A DNA stretch of 64,000 nucleotides from an uncultured Kiritimatiellota bacterium (lineage in GTDB: Bacteria > Verrucomicrobiota > Kiritimatiellia > RFP12 > DVOR01): positions 1 to 64,000 of the forward strand of contig CALXSF010000002.1 in NCBI GenBank assembly GCA_944391055.1, written 5' to 3'. Positions 38,282 through 47,366 of this stretch are shown piece after piece (positions within the stretch are counted from its first letter, which is position 1; each line of letters starts with the position of its first letter). The notes below the pieces were generated by a model. The model worked only from the letters and a program-made list of their open reading frames with translations. It did no database searches and was not told where the DNA came from. The translations under genes were made by a program, and so were the position numbers.

Positions 38282-39030
38282 ATGCGCCCATCCTCACTGT
38301 CCGCGACCTCGCCATCGACTATCCCCGCCCCGGCAAGCCCCCCTTCCGCGCCGTCAAAGGCGTCTCCTTCGACGTGCGCGAGAATGAGTTCTTCGGCATC
38401 GTCGGCGAATCCGGCTGCGGCAAAAGCACGCTTGCCCGGGCGCTCTGCGGCCTTCAGCCCATCGCCTCCGGCGACGCGGCCTTCGCCCCCATGCCCCGGG
38501 GCGCCGTCCAGATGATCTTCCAGGACGCCGTCGGCTCCCTCAACCCCCGCAAGACCATCGGCGACGCGTTGGCCGAGGTGCTCGCCGTCCACCGCCTTTG
38601 CCCCGCCGACCGGCGCGACGCGCGCATCGCCACGCTGCTCGACGAGGTCGGCCTGCCCCCCGACGTCGCCGCCTCCTATCCCCGCGAACTCTCCGGCGGC
38701 CAGTGCCAGCGCATCTCCATCGCCCGGGCGTTGGCCATGAACCCCCGCGTCCTCATCGCCGACGAGCCCGTCTCCGCCCTCGACGTCTCCGTCCAGGCGC
38801 GCGTCCTCAACCTCTTGGCCGACCTTCGCGCCCGCCGCAATCTCACCATCCTGCTCATCTCGCACGACCTCGCCGTCGTCCGGACCGTCTGCGACCGCCT
38901 CATCGTCATGCACGCCGGCGAGATCGTCGAGCGCGGCCCCGCCAGGACTGTCTTCGCCAACCCCACCCATCCCTACACCAAGACGCTCCTGGCAGCCGTC
39001 CCCGACGTGGCCGCCGCCCTTCGTCCCTGA
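38278..39030 (+). CDS. Oligopeptide-type ABC transporter ATPase (OppF/DppF-like)
   Basis: 250-residue ATPase with Walker A GESGCGKST, Q-loop VQMIFQDAVGSLNPRKT, signature LSGGQCQR, Walker B LIADEPVSALDVS and the NPTHPYTKTLLAAVP tail typical of peptide/nickel importers. No permease or binding-protein gene is adjacent. It overlaps tonB by 4 bases, so it is the last gene of the TonB operon. Its partner permeases must be elsewhere, or it acts with something new. Confidence 0.88.
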   Translation: MNAPILTVRDLAIDYPRPGKPPFRAVKGVSFDVRENEFFGIVGESGCGKSTLARALCGLQPIASGDAAFAPMPRGAVQMIFQDAVGSLNPRKTIGDALAEVLAVHRLCPADRRDARIATLLDEVGLPPDVAASYPRELSGGQCQRISIARALAMNPRVLIADEPVSALDVSVQARVLNLLADLRARRNLTILLISHDLAVVRTVCDRLIVMHAGEIVERGPARTVFANPTHPYTKTLLAAVPDVAAALRP

Positions 39031-39098
39031 CCCCGAAAAAAAACGCGCGCCGCCCCCCAAGACGGGGGGCGGCGCGCGTTTTTTTTTCGGGGTCAGGG
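39025..39098. terminator. Very long bidirectional terminator
   Basis: A nearly perfect 34-bp inverted repeat: an 11-bp outer arm CCCTGACCCCG, an A8/T9 tract, and a 15-bp GC core CGCGCGCCGCCCCCC with a five-base loop. It includes the TGA of the ATPase gene. It serves the converging ATPase and CoA-disulfide reductase genes. Confidence 0.92.
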
Positions 39099-39104
39099 CC
39101 CAAA

Positions 39105-40709
39105 TCAGATCAGGCCGGCGCGGCGGAAGGCCAGCCACGTGGTGTAGCCGCCGGAGAGGTTGCGGACGTCGAAACCCCGCTGGGCGAGGATTCGTTCGGC
39201 GAAATAACCGCGCTGTCCGACCTTGCAGAAGACGACGGTCGGGCGGCCCCGCGGCACCTCCCCCAGCCGCCCGCGCAGCTGCCCGAGCGGGATGTTCGCC
39301 GCGCCGGGGAGCGTCCCCGCGGCGAACTCCGCCGGCTCGCGCACGTCGAGCAGGAAGGCGCCCTCGGGGATTTCCCTGGGCGTGATGGGGCGGGTGAGGC
39401 CGTCGGCGGCGTTACCGGCGAGCATCCCAAGGATGTTCACGGGGTCTTTGGCCGCGCCGAAGGGGGGCGCATAGCAAAGGTCGAGCGCGGCGAGCGCGGC
39501 GGCGGGGAGCCCGAGGCGCATGGCCGTGGCGACGACGTCGATGCGCTTGTCCGCCCCCGCCGCGCCGATGGCCTGCGCGCCAAGGATCTCCCCCGCCGCG
39601 CCGACGAGGAGTTTGAGGCGCAGGGGCGTGGCGCCGGGGTAGTAGCCCGCGTGGTTCTGCGGGTGGGCGTAAAGCGGGCGGCAGGCCAAACCCGAGGCGC
39701 GGGCGCGGCCTTCGGTCACCCCCGCCGACGCGGCGCACAGCGCGCCGACCCCAACCACGGCGGAGCCTTGGGCGCCGCCATAGGCGACGGCGCCGCCGAG
39801 CAAGTTGGCCGCCGCGACGCGCCCCTGCTTGTTCGCGGGGCCGGCGAGGGCGATGGCCGCGCCTTCCGCCGCCGCCACGTCCCCGGCGGCGAAGATGTCC
39901 GGGTCGGAGGTGCGCAGGCAGGCATCCACCGCCACATGGCCGCGCGGGCCGAGCGCGAGGCCGGTGGCCTGGGCAAGGGCGCTGTTCGGGCGCACGCCCA
40001 GCGCCATCACTACGATTTCGGCAGGCAGGCTTGCGCCGTCGTCGAGCGTCGCGGCGCCATCCGCCCAAGCGGCGACGGTGCGGCCTGTGCGGACGTCCAC
40101 GCCCACGGCGCGCAGGGCGTCGGGCAGGTCGACGGCCATCTCGGGGTCGAGCATCGCCGGCAGGAGGTGCCCCGCCTTTTCCACAAGCGTGGTTTTGAGG
40201 CCTCGGCGGGCGAGGTTCTCGGCCGTCTCCACCCCGATGGCCCCGCCGCCAATGACAAGGGCGGACTTGGCGTCCCGCGCGGCGGCGACAAGGCGATCCA
40301 TGTCCGCGAGCGAGGTCAGCGTGAGGCGGCGCGCGTCGGGCAGGCCGGGGATGGGGATTTGGATGGGCAGCGCGCCGGTGGCCAGGAGCAGGCGGTCGTA
40401 GGGCAACGCCTCCTCCGCGCCATCCGCGTCGCGCACCGTCACCGTCTTGGCCGTGCGGTCGATGGCCGTTACTTCGCAACGCACGCGCACAGCCACGTTG
40501 AAGCGTTTGCGGAAGCCCTCGGCCGACATCACCAGCAGGTCGTCCCGGTCTGGGATGACGCCCCCCACATGGTAGGGCAGGCCGCAATTGGCGTAGGAGA
40601 TCGCCTCGCCCCGCTCGATCAGCGTGATCTCGGCGGTCTCGTCGAGCCTTCTCAGCCTGGCCGCGGCGCTCGCCCCCGCCGCCACTCCCCCGATGATGAC
40701 AACGCGCAT
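39105..40709 (-). CDS. CoA-disulfide reductase with fused rhodanese domain
   Basis: 534 residues. The first 450 or so form an FAD/NAD(P)-disulfide reductase of the single-Cys type: N-terminal VVIIGGVAAGASAAARLRRL, active Cys in SYANCGLPYHVGG, NAD site SALVIGGGAIGVETAENLA and IFAAGDVA. The last 90 or so form a rhodanese with active Cys in VFCKVGQRG. CoADR-Rhd enzymes reduce CoA disulfide or polysulfide in anaerobes. Monocistronic: it has a terminator after it and faces away from the nucleotide-sugar dehydrogenase by 15 bases. Confidence 0.9.
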   Translation of the reverse strand: MRVVIIGGVAAGASAAARLRRLDETAEITLIERGEAISYANCGLPYHVGGVIPDRDDLLVMSAEGFRKRFNVAVRVRCEVTAIDRTAKTVTVRDADGAEEALPYDRLLLATGALPIQIPIPGLPDARRLTLTSLADMDRLVAAARDAKSALVIGGGAIGVETAENLARRGLKTTLVEKAGHLLPAMLDPEMAVDLPDALRAVGVDVRTGRTVAAWADGAATLDDGASLPAEIVVMALGVRPNSALAQATGLALGPRGHVAVDACLRTSDPDIFAAGDVAAAEGAAIALAGPANKQGRVAAANLLGGAVAYGGAQGSAVVGVGALCAASAGVTEGRARASGLACRPLYAHPQNHAGYYPGATPLRLKLLVGAAGEILGAQAIGAAGADKRIDVVATAMRLGLPAAALAALDLCYAPPFGAAKDPVNILGMLAGNAADGLTRPITPREIPEGAFLLDVREPAEFAAGTLPGAANIPLGQLRGRLGEVPRGRPTVVFCKVGQRGYFAERILAQRGFDVRNLSGGYTTWLAFRRAGLI

Positions 40710-40724
40710 GGGCGGCTTTCCTGT

Positions 40725-42014
<1,290 letters not shown>

Positions 42015-42044
42015 GCGCGATCCTTTCATGCAAGCGTTGCCGAT

Positions 42045-42050
42045 AGTATA
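42045..42050 (-). promoter_or_regulatory. Extended -10 promoter of the nucleotide-sugar dehydrogenase
   Basis: Minus strand CTGTGCTATACT, 30 bases before the ATG at 42014. Confidence 0.6.
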
Positions 42051-42388
42051 GCACAGAGGGGCGCGTCATGGGGCTGTCTGGCGGCGGGGCAGGCGCAAAA
42101 ACGCCGCCGTCCATCAACCGATAAGTCTTCATCTCCCATCTGTAGAATGTCAATAGATTTGCGCAGTACGTTTGGGAAGACTTGGAACGTACGCATGGAG
42201 TGGGGCTTTTGGGGGGTGGGGAATGAGGGGGCGGTGGGTGCGTTTGAGGGCACGGAGGGTTGGCTTGGAGAAGTCGGTGGTTTTGGGGTGGTAGGCGCGC
42301 AGGGGGCGCTCCGGCGGTCGTCCCCTCTTTTGAGGCTGTTTCTCAAGGTCGATTCCGCCTCCCGGACGATCCACGGCGGCGAAAATAC
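42051..42388. other. Intergenic stretch with nested inverted repeats
   Basis: No gene is convincing in this 338-base gap. It holds AAGTCTTC (42123-42130) paired with GAAGACTT (42176-42183), and GTACGTT (42166-42172) paired with AACGTAC (42186-42192). The pairings overlap and cannot both form. A G-rich run follows from about 42195. This could be a regulatory RNA or operator, or decayed sequence. Confidence 0.4.
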
Positions 42389-42417
42389 TTGACAAGTCGG
42401 GGGGTGGGTGATACTTT
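42389..42417 (+). promoter_or_regulatory. Promoter of the second PEP-CTERM gene
   Basis: A perfect TTGACA -35 at 42389-42394, 17-base spacer, then TACTTT (GATACT with a 15-base spacer is an alternative). Two small hairpins (CCGCCCA/TGGGCGG and GTCC/GGAC) lie in the leader. Confidence 0.55.
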
Positions 42418-42474
42418 ATGCGTGTCGAGCCGCCCATGGTGGGCGGGTCGTCCGATGGAAGGACGGGCAGAAGG

Positions 42475-43158
42475 ATGAAGATTCGTTTGGCGATGGCCGC
42501 GTTGGCGGCGTGCGTGGTGGGGGCGGCGCAGGCGGCCTCGGTGGATTGGTCGGGGAATTACACCTCCACGGGCGGCTATGGTGCTAATCTCTCCGAGGAT
42601 GCGAAGATTTCGATCGGCGGCGACCCCGTCAGCCCGCTCACCGGCTCGTACTCGCTCTCGGTCACCTTCATGCTGACCTCGACCACTCGGCCCAGCGGCT
42701 TCGCCTCCATTCTTTCCATCACTCATGGCACGGGTGGGTCGGGCAATGACGATCGGAACCTGCGCCTGTCGCTGAACCGAGACGGCCAGCTAACGTTGAA
42801 CGGCAATGTCTCGGCCTCTGGGCAAACAGTGCCGCCGTCGATCGACCACACGCTTCTGACGAACGTGGATTACACCGCGGTGCTGACGCTTTCGGGCGGC
42901 ACGGCCGATTTCCTGCTCTATGCCGGCGGTGATCTCCTTGGTTCCGTTTTGGATTATACCTTGAACAATACCTACGCTGCGGGCCCCTTGGACACCATCG
43001 TGCTGGGCTCGGCCTCGCTGACCGAGGCGAACGGCAACCGCACCTTCGGCGATGGCGTGCTGGTGGTGAAGGAGGTGACCTTGGTTCCCGAGCCGACGGC
43101 GCTGGCGCTCTTGGCGCTGGGCGTGGCGGGGCTGGCGCTCCGCCGCCGGGCGGCCTGA
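42475..43158 (+). CDS. PEP-CTERM exported protein 2
   Basis: 227 residues. Signal peptide to about residue 20 (GAAQA), mature start ASVDW, then a LamG/concanavalin-like beta-rich body. The tail is PEPTALALLALG, a hydrophobic run and Arg-rich end. It is a paralogue of the proteins at 30024 and 62958: ends conserved, middle diverged. It lies 107 bases before a sulfatase gene in the same direction. AGAAGG precedes the ATG. Confidence 0.85.
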   Translation: MKIRLAMAALAACVVGAAQAASVDWSGNYTSTGGYGANLSEDAKISIGGDPVSPLTGSYSLSVTFMLTSTTRPSGFASILSITHGTGGSGNDDRNLRLSLNRDGQLTLNGNVSASGQTVPPSIDHTLLTNVDYTAVLTLSGGTADFLLYAGGDLLGSVLDYTLNNTYAAGPLDTIVLGSASLTEANGNRTFGDGVLVVKEVTLVPEPTALALLALGVAGLALRRRAA

Positions 43159-43265
43159 CCCGTGCGCGTCGCGCCGCGGTTTCGTTAGGATGGTGGCCTT
43201 CGGCGCGCGGCCGCGCGCCGGGGGCTTTTGTTTTGTCGGTTCGGCCGGGCATGGAGGAAGAGGCG

Positions 43266-45116
43266 ATGGTTTCGAGGCGCGGTTTTCTGGGGCTTTTGGG
43301 CGCCGGGGTGGGGGCTTTGGCGGCGGGGCGCGCGTGGGGGCAGGCGGCGGGGCGGCCGAACATCGTGCTCTTCATGGTCGACGACATGGGCTGGCAGGAT
43401 ACGTCCGTGCCCTTCCTGCGGCGCGGGGGGCGGTGGGTGACGACGCGGCTGAACGCGCGCTACGCGGGGCGGACGCCCAACATGGAGCGGCTGGCGGCGC
43501 GGGGGATGCGCTTCACCGAGGCTTACGCGTGCGCGGTCTGCTCGCCTTCGCGCTGCTCGCTGATGAGCGGGATGAACGCCGCGCGCCATCGCGTCACCGA
43601 TTGGACGCTGGGGGTGAACCAGGGCAACCGGCTTTCCACCTCCGGCGAGGGGCTGCGCTCGCCGCGCTGGGGGGCGAACGGCCTCCAGCCGCAGGGGACG
43701 CAGGCGCAGGGGGCCTGTCAGCCGCCGTGGCGGGTGGACGCGGCGGGCAAGTATTGCCAGCCGGACTTCGGGTCGGCGGAGGGGGCCTATGCCTACAACC
43801 TCACGGTGCCTTTCACCAACGCGCTCGCCTTCCCGGAGCTGCTGCGGCGGGCGGGCTACCACACCATCCACGTGGGCAAGGCCCATTGGGGCAGCGGCAC
43901 GAACGTCAGCTACAAGGTGCGGGCCACGCCGACCTCGCCGGGCGCCGACCCGCGTGCCTTCGGCTTCGAGGTGAACATCGCCGGCTGCGAGCGCGGCGGC
44001 CCCGCCAATTACCGCGGCGATTCGCAGTATGGCAACGCCTCCAACGCCGACTTCGCCACGCCGGGGCTGGACGAGAACAATTATTACGAGGACAACGTCT
44101 TCCTGACGGACGCGCTGACGGACATGACGCTGCGCGAGCTGCGCCGTTCCTGCGAGGCCGACCCCGACCGCCCCTTCTACCTCTATTTGGCGCACTACGC
44201 CATCCACTCGCCGTTGGACAATGCGCGGGCCTGGGACCACACCCGCTCGGACAGCACAAACCTGGCGCAGGACGCCCGCAACCCCAACCCCAACGACGGC
44301 TTGGCCTGGAACGAGACGGAGCGCAATTACGCCACCCTCATCCAGGGGATGGACGATTCCCTCGGCAAGGTGCTGGACTTCCTCGATGAGCGGGGGCTGG
44401 CCGAGAACACCCTCTTCGTCTTCATGGCCGACAACGGCGGGCTTTCCGTCTCGGGCCGACTGACCAACGCCAACGCGCCCCTGCGCGCCGGCAAGGGCTC
44501 CTGCTACGAGGGCGGCGTGCGCGAGCCCCTCATCGTCGCCTGGCCCGGCAAGGTCGCCCCTGACACGTATTCCGAGGAGCCGGTCATCATCGAGGATTTC
44601 TATCCCACCCTGCTCGAGGCCGCGGGCGTCGCCCTGCCCGCCGCCGACGCGCTGGCGGTCACGCCCGAGGGCGTCTATGCCGACGGCCCCGTGCGGCAGG
44701 TCTTGGACGGCGCGAGTTTCCTGCCCGTGGCCACCGGTCTGCGCGCCACCGTCCGCGCCGACGGCGCGGCGCGTCCGCTCCTTTGGCACTATCCCAATAA
44801 GTGGGGCGAGGGGCCGGCGGGCATGGCCTACAACTATTACTCCGCCCTCCGGCTGGGCCGCTGGAAGCTCATCTACCAGCACAGCGACCGCTCCTTTGAG
44901 CTCTACGACCTCGCCACCGACCTCTCCGAGACGCGCAACCTCGCCGCGGAGCGCCCCGGGGAGGTCGACCGCCTCCGCCGCGAGATGGGCCGCCTGCTCC
45001 GCGAGCGGGGCGCGCAGATGCCCCTCGTCCAAGCCTCCGGCGAGGCCGTGCCGTGGCCCGACGACGAGGCCGTCGCCCTGCCCGCCCCCGCGCCGGGGCT
45101 CACCCTCCGCAACTGA
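43266..45116 (+). CDS. Type I sulfatase, Tat-exported
   Basis: 616-residue arylsulfatase-type enzyme. A twin-arginine signal (SRRGFLGLLGAG) opens the protein. The formylglycine motif is CSPSRCSLMSG (Cys-x-Pro-Ser-Arg), with metal residues in FMVDDMGWQD and FMADNGG, and the HVGKAHWG block. It removes sulfate esters from glycans or small molecules after Cys is oxidised by a maturase not seen here. ATG 43266 is chosen for its GGAGG at 8 bases; ATG 43251 is possible. A secreted beta-helix-like protein follows 9 bases later. Confidence 0.92.
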   Translation: MVSRRGFLGLLGAGVGALAAGRAWGQAAGRPNIVLFMVDDMGWQDTSVPFLRRGGRWVTTRLNARYAGRTPNMERLAARGMRFTEAYACAVCSPSRCSLMSGMNAARHRVTDWTLGVNQGNRLSTSGEGLRSPRWGANGLQPQGTQAQGACQPPWRVDAAGKYCQPDFGSAEGAYAYNLTVPFTNALAFPELLRRAGYHTIHVGKAHWGSGTNVSYKVRATPTSPGADPRAFGFEVNIAGCERGGPANYRGDSQYGNASNADFATPGLDENNYYEDNVFLTDALTDMTLRELRRSCEADPDRPFYLYLAHYAIHSPLDNARAWDHTRSDSTNLAQDARNPNPNDGLAWNETERNYATLIQGMDDSLGKVLDFLDERGLAENTLFVFMADNGGLSVSGRLTNANAPLRAGKGSCYEGGVREPLIVAWPGKVAPDTYSEEPVIIEDFYPTLLEAAGVALPAADALAVTPEGVYADGPVRQVLDGASFLPVATGLRATVRADGAARPLLWHYPNKWGEGPAGMAYNYYSALRLGRWKLIYQHSDRSFELYDLATDLSETRNLAAERPGEVDRLRREMGRLLRERGAQMPLVQASGEAVPWPDDEAVALPAPAPGLTLRN

Positions 45117-45125
45117 GGTTCCGCC

Positions 45126-46445
45126 ATGCGTGCCCTGCTTCTGCTGACGTCGTTCCTGTCTTTGGCCTTCGCCCTGCGCGCGGAGACGCTGCCGCCCCTG
45201 CTCTGCACCTTCGGCGCGGAGGCCGGGACGGTTTCGGGGCGCTGGTGGAAGGGGGGCGGCGCGCACATGTGGAACCGCGTCACCGCCGCCGGCGCGGACG
45301 TGCTGCTCACCTCCGACGGCGCCTACTCGGGCGTCACGCTTGCGTGCGAGGGCGAGCTTTGCGGCGCGGCGGGCGTCCTCGCGCAGGGGCAGTTCCCCGA
45401 CCGGGCACGGGATTTCCCGAGGGGGATGACCACCGGCGCGGAGAATGGCTACGTCCTCCAGCGGGCGGGCGGCTGCGCCTTCACGCTCGCGGGGCTCGAC
45501 CCGCGCGGGACGTACACGCTCTACGTCCTGGCCGGGCGCGGCAACGCGTGGGCCGCGCAGGACGTCGCCACCATCTACGCCGTGGAGGGGGCGGAGCTGC
45601 TTTATGCCGAGAACGCCTCCGGCGCGGCGGGCCTCACCCAGAACACCACCCAGGGCAACTGGCTCGTCTTCGCCGTCGCCTTCACGGGGCGCGAGTCGGT
45701 CACCGTCACCGCTTTGCCCGGCGCGGGGAACATCGGCGCCTTCGCCCTCGAGGGCGACGTGCCGGAGCGCTGGTCGTGGGCGAACCCCGCCGGCGGCGCG
45801 TGGTCGGAACCCGCCAACTGGGCGAACGCCGAGGCGGGCGGCGAGCCGTGGCTCCGCGACCTGGTCGGCACGGGGGGCGAGGTCGTCGTGGACTATGACG
45901 CCGACCCCGAGCCCGGCACGGTGCGCTGCGACGCCCGCGCCACCGCCTACGTCCTGCGTGGCGGCGCCTTCGCCTGCGCCTTCGTGGACGGCACGGTGCG
46001 CAAGGACGGCCCCGGCGAGGCGCGCCTGACGGCGACGGGCTCGCGGGCCGACTTTGCCGTCGCGGAGGGGACGCTCCGCCTGGACGGCGCCACCTCGGGC
46101 GCGGTGCGCGTGGCGGCGGGCGCGGCGCTCGCGGGCTCGGGCTCGGCGGGCGCGGTGCGCCTGGCCGACGGCGCGGCGCTCGACCTCTCCGCCGGCCGCC
46201 TCCGCGCGGGGGCGTTGGCCGTGGACGCGCAGCCGCTTTTGGGGGACAGCCTGCCCGCGGGGGCGGAGACGCCCTCGCCCGACGCCGCGGTGACGGTGCG
46301 CGTGGGGGGCGCGGCGCCGGGGCTGGTCCTGGCCTGCCCGGACATCGACCCCGCGCTCCGCTTCGAGCCCGCCGGGCGGCTGGAGGTCCGCGCCGACGGG
46401 CTGTGGCTGCTGCCCGCGCCGGGCTACCGCCTTTCCGTGCGCTGA
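45126..46445 (+). CDS. Secreted beta-helix/autotransporter-passenger-like protein
   Basis: 439 residues with a signal peptide (about 1-19). A first domain of about 190 residues has no clear family. It is followed by WSWANPAGGAWSEPANW, typical of passenger repeats, and Gly/Ala-rich strands with short repeats (GTLRLDG, AGAVRLADGAALDLSAG). No beta-barrel, PEP-CTERM tail or lipobox is seen. Its position right after the sulfatase suggests a shared substrate or surface role (inference). Confidence 0.65.
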   Translation: MRALLLLTSFLSLAFALRAETLPPLLCTFGAEAGTVSGRWWKGGGAHMWNRVTAAGADVLLTSDGAYSGVTLACEGELCGAAGVLAQGQFPDRARDFPRGMTTGAENGYVLQRAGGCAFTLAGLDPRGTYTLYVLAGRGNAWAAQDVATIYAVEGAELLYAENASGAAGLTQNTTQGNWLVFAVAFTGRESVTVTALPGAGNIGAFALEGDVPERWSWANPAGGAWSEPANWANAEAGGEPWLRDLVGTGGEVVVDYDADPEPGTVRCDARATAYVLRGGAFACAFVDGTVRKDGPGEARLTATGSRADFAVAEGTLRLDGATSGAVRVAAGAALAGSGSAGAVRLADGAALDLSAGRLRAGALAVDAQPLLGDSLPAGAETPSPDAAVTVRVGGAAPGLVLACPDIDPALRFEPAGRLEVRADGLWLLPAPGYRLSVR

Positions 46446-46478
46446 GGGCGCGCGCTCACGCAATCCTAACGTTCGCCT

Positions 46479-46499
46479 GACCGGCGGCTTACGCCGGTC
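46479..46499. repeat. Inverted repeat upstream of the phosphonate operon
   Basis: Perfect 8-bp GACCGGCG/CGCCGGTC with a five-base loop. No T-tract follows, so it is more likely an operator or 5' structure than a terminator. Confidence 0.45.
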
Positions 46500-46559
46500 G
46501 GCTATCGTATGGCGTCGCATTGGGGCAGGATCGCCCCGGCAGGAAAGGCAGCGACACGC

Positions 46560-47366
46560 ATGACAAATCAGATTGGACTCCTCGTTTTCGACTGGGCCGG
46601 CACGACCACCGACTACGGCTCGCAGGCGCCGGTGCACGTCTTCGACCGCACCTTCTCGGCCCGCGGCCTGAAGTTCGACCGCGCGGACATCAACGCGCCG
46701 ATGGGCATGGAGAAGCGCGCGCACATCCGCGCCATGCTCTCCACCGACAAGGGCACCGCGCTCTGGCGCGCCGCGCAGGGGCGCGATTGGACGGAGGCGG
46801 ACGTGGACGCGCTCTATGAGTCCTTCGAGGGGACGTTGGCGCAGGTCGTGGCCGAGTACAGCCACCTGATCCCCGGCGTGGCGGAGACGGTGGCTGCGCT
46901 GCGCGGCATGGGGCTGAAGATCGGCTCGACCACCGGGTACACCTCCGAGATCATGAAGCTGGTGACGCCCGTGGCCGCGCGCGAGGGGTACGCGCCCGAC
47001 TGCGTCGTCACCCCCGACCAGACCGACGGACTGGGCCGCCCCACGCCCTTCATGGTCTACGCCTGCATGCAGCGCCTGGGCGTCTGGCCCGCCTCGCGCG
47101 TGGTGAAGGTGGGCGACACGCTGACCGACATCCGCGAGGGCAAGAACGCGGGCGCCTGGGCGGTGGGCATCCTCACGGGCTCTAACCTGCTGGGGCTCGA
47201 CGAGGCCGAGGCCGCCGCCCTCCCCGCCGCCGAGATGGCCGCGCGCAAGGCCCGCGCCCGCGAGGCCTATCTCGCCGCCGGCGCCGACCTGGTGGTCGAT
47301 TCCTTCCGCGAGCTGCCCGAGGCGGTGGCCGCGATCAACGCCCGTCTGGCCGAGGGGACGCGATGA
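46560..47366 (+). CDS. phnX: Phosphonoacetaldehyde hydrolase
   Basis: HAD-family enzyme, 268 residues, that splits phosphonoacetaldehyde into acetaldehyde and phosphate. The nucleophile Asp and second Asp lie in LLVFDWAGTTTDYG. The Schiff-base lysine specific to PhnX is expected in MGMEKRAHIRAML. GSTTGY and VKVGDTLTDIREGKNAG complete the HAD motifs. GGAAAGG precedes the ATG. It heads the phosphonate operon. Confidence 0.93.
   Translation: MTNQIGLLVFDWAGTTTDYGSQAPVHVFDRTFSARGLKFDRADINAPMGMEKRAHIRAMLSTDKGTALWRAAQGRDWTEADVDALYESFEGTLAQVVAEYSHLIPGVAETVAALRGMGLKIGSTTGYTSEIMKLVTPVAAREGYAPDCVVTPDQTDGLGRPTPFMVYACMQRLGVWPASRVVKVGDTLTDIREGKNAGAWAVGILTGSNLLGLDEAEAAALPAAEMAARKARAREAYLAAGADLVVDSFRELPEAVAAINARLAEGTR

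Noticed and set aside
43185..46865. A 1226-codon minus-strand open frame opposite the sulfatase and passenger-like genes
   Set aside because: Arg/Gly/Ala-rich shadow of well-supported plus-strand genes.
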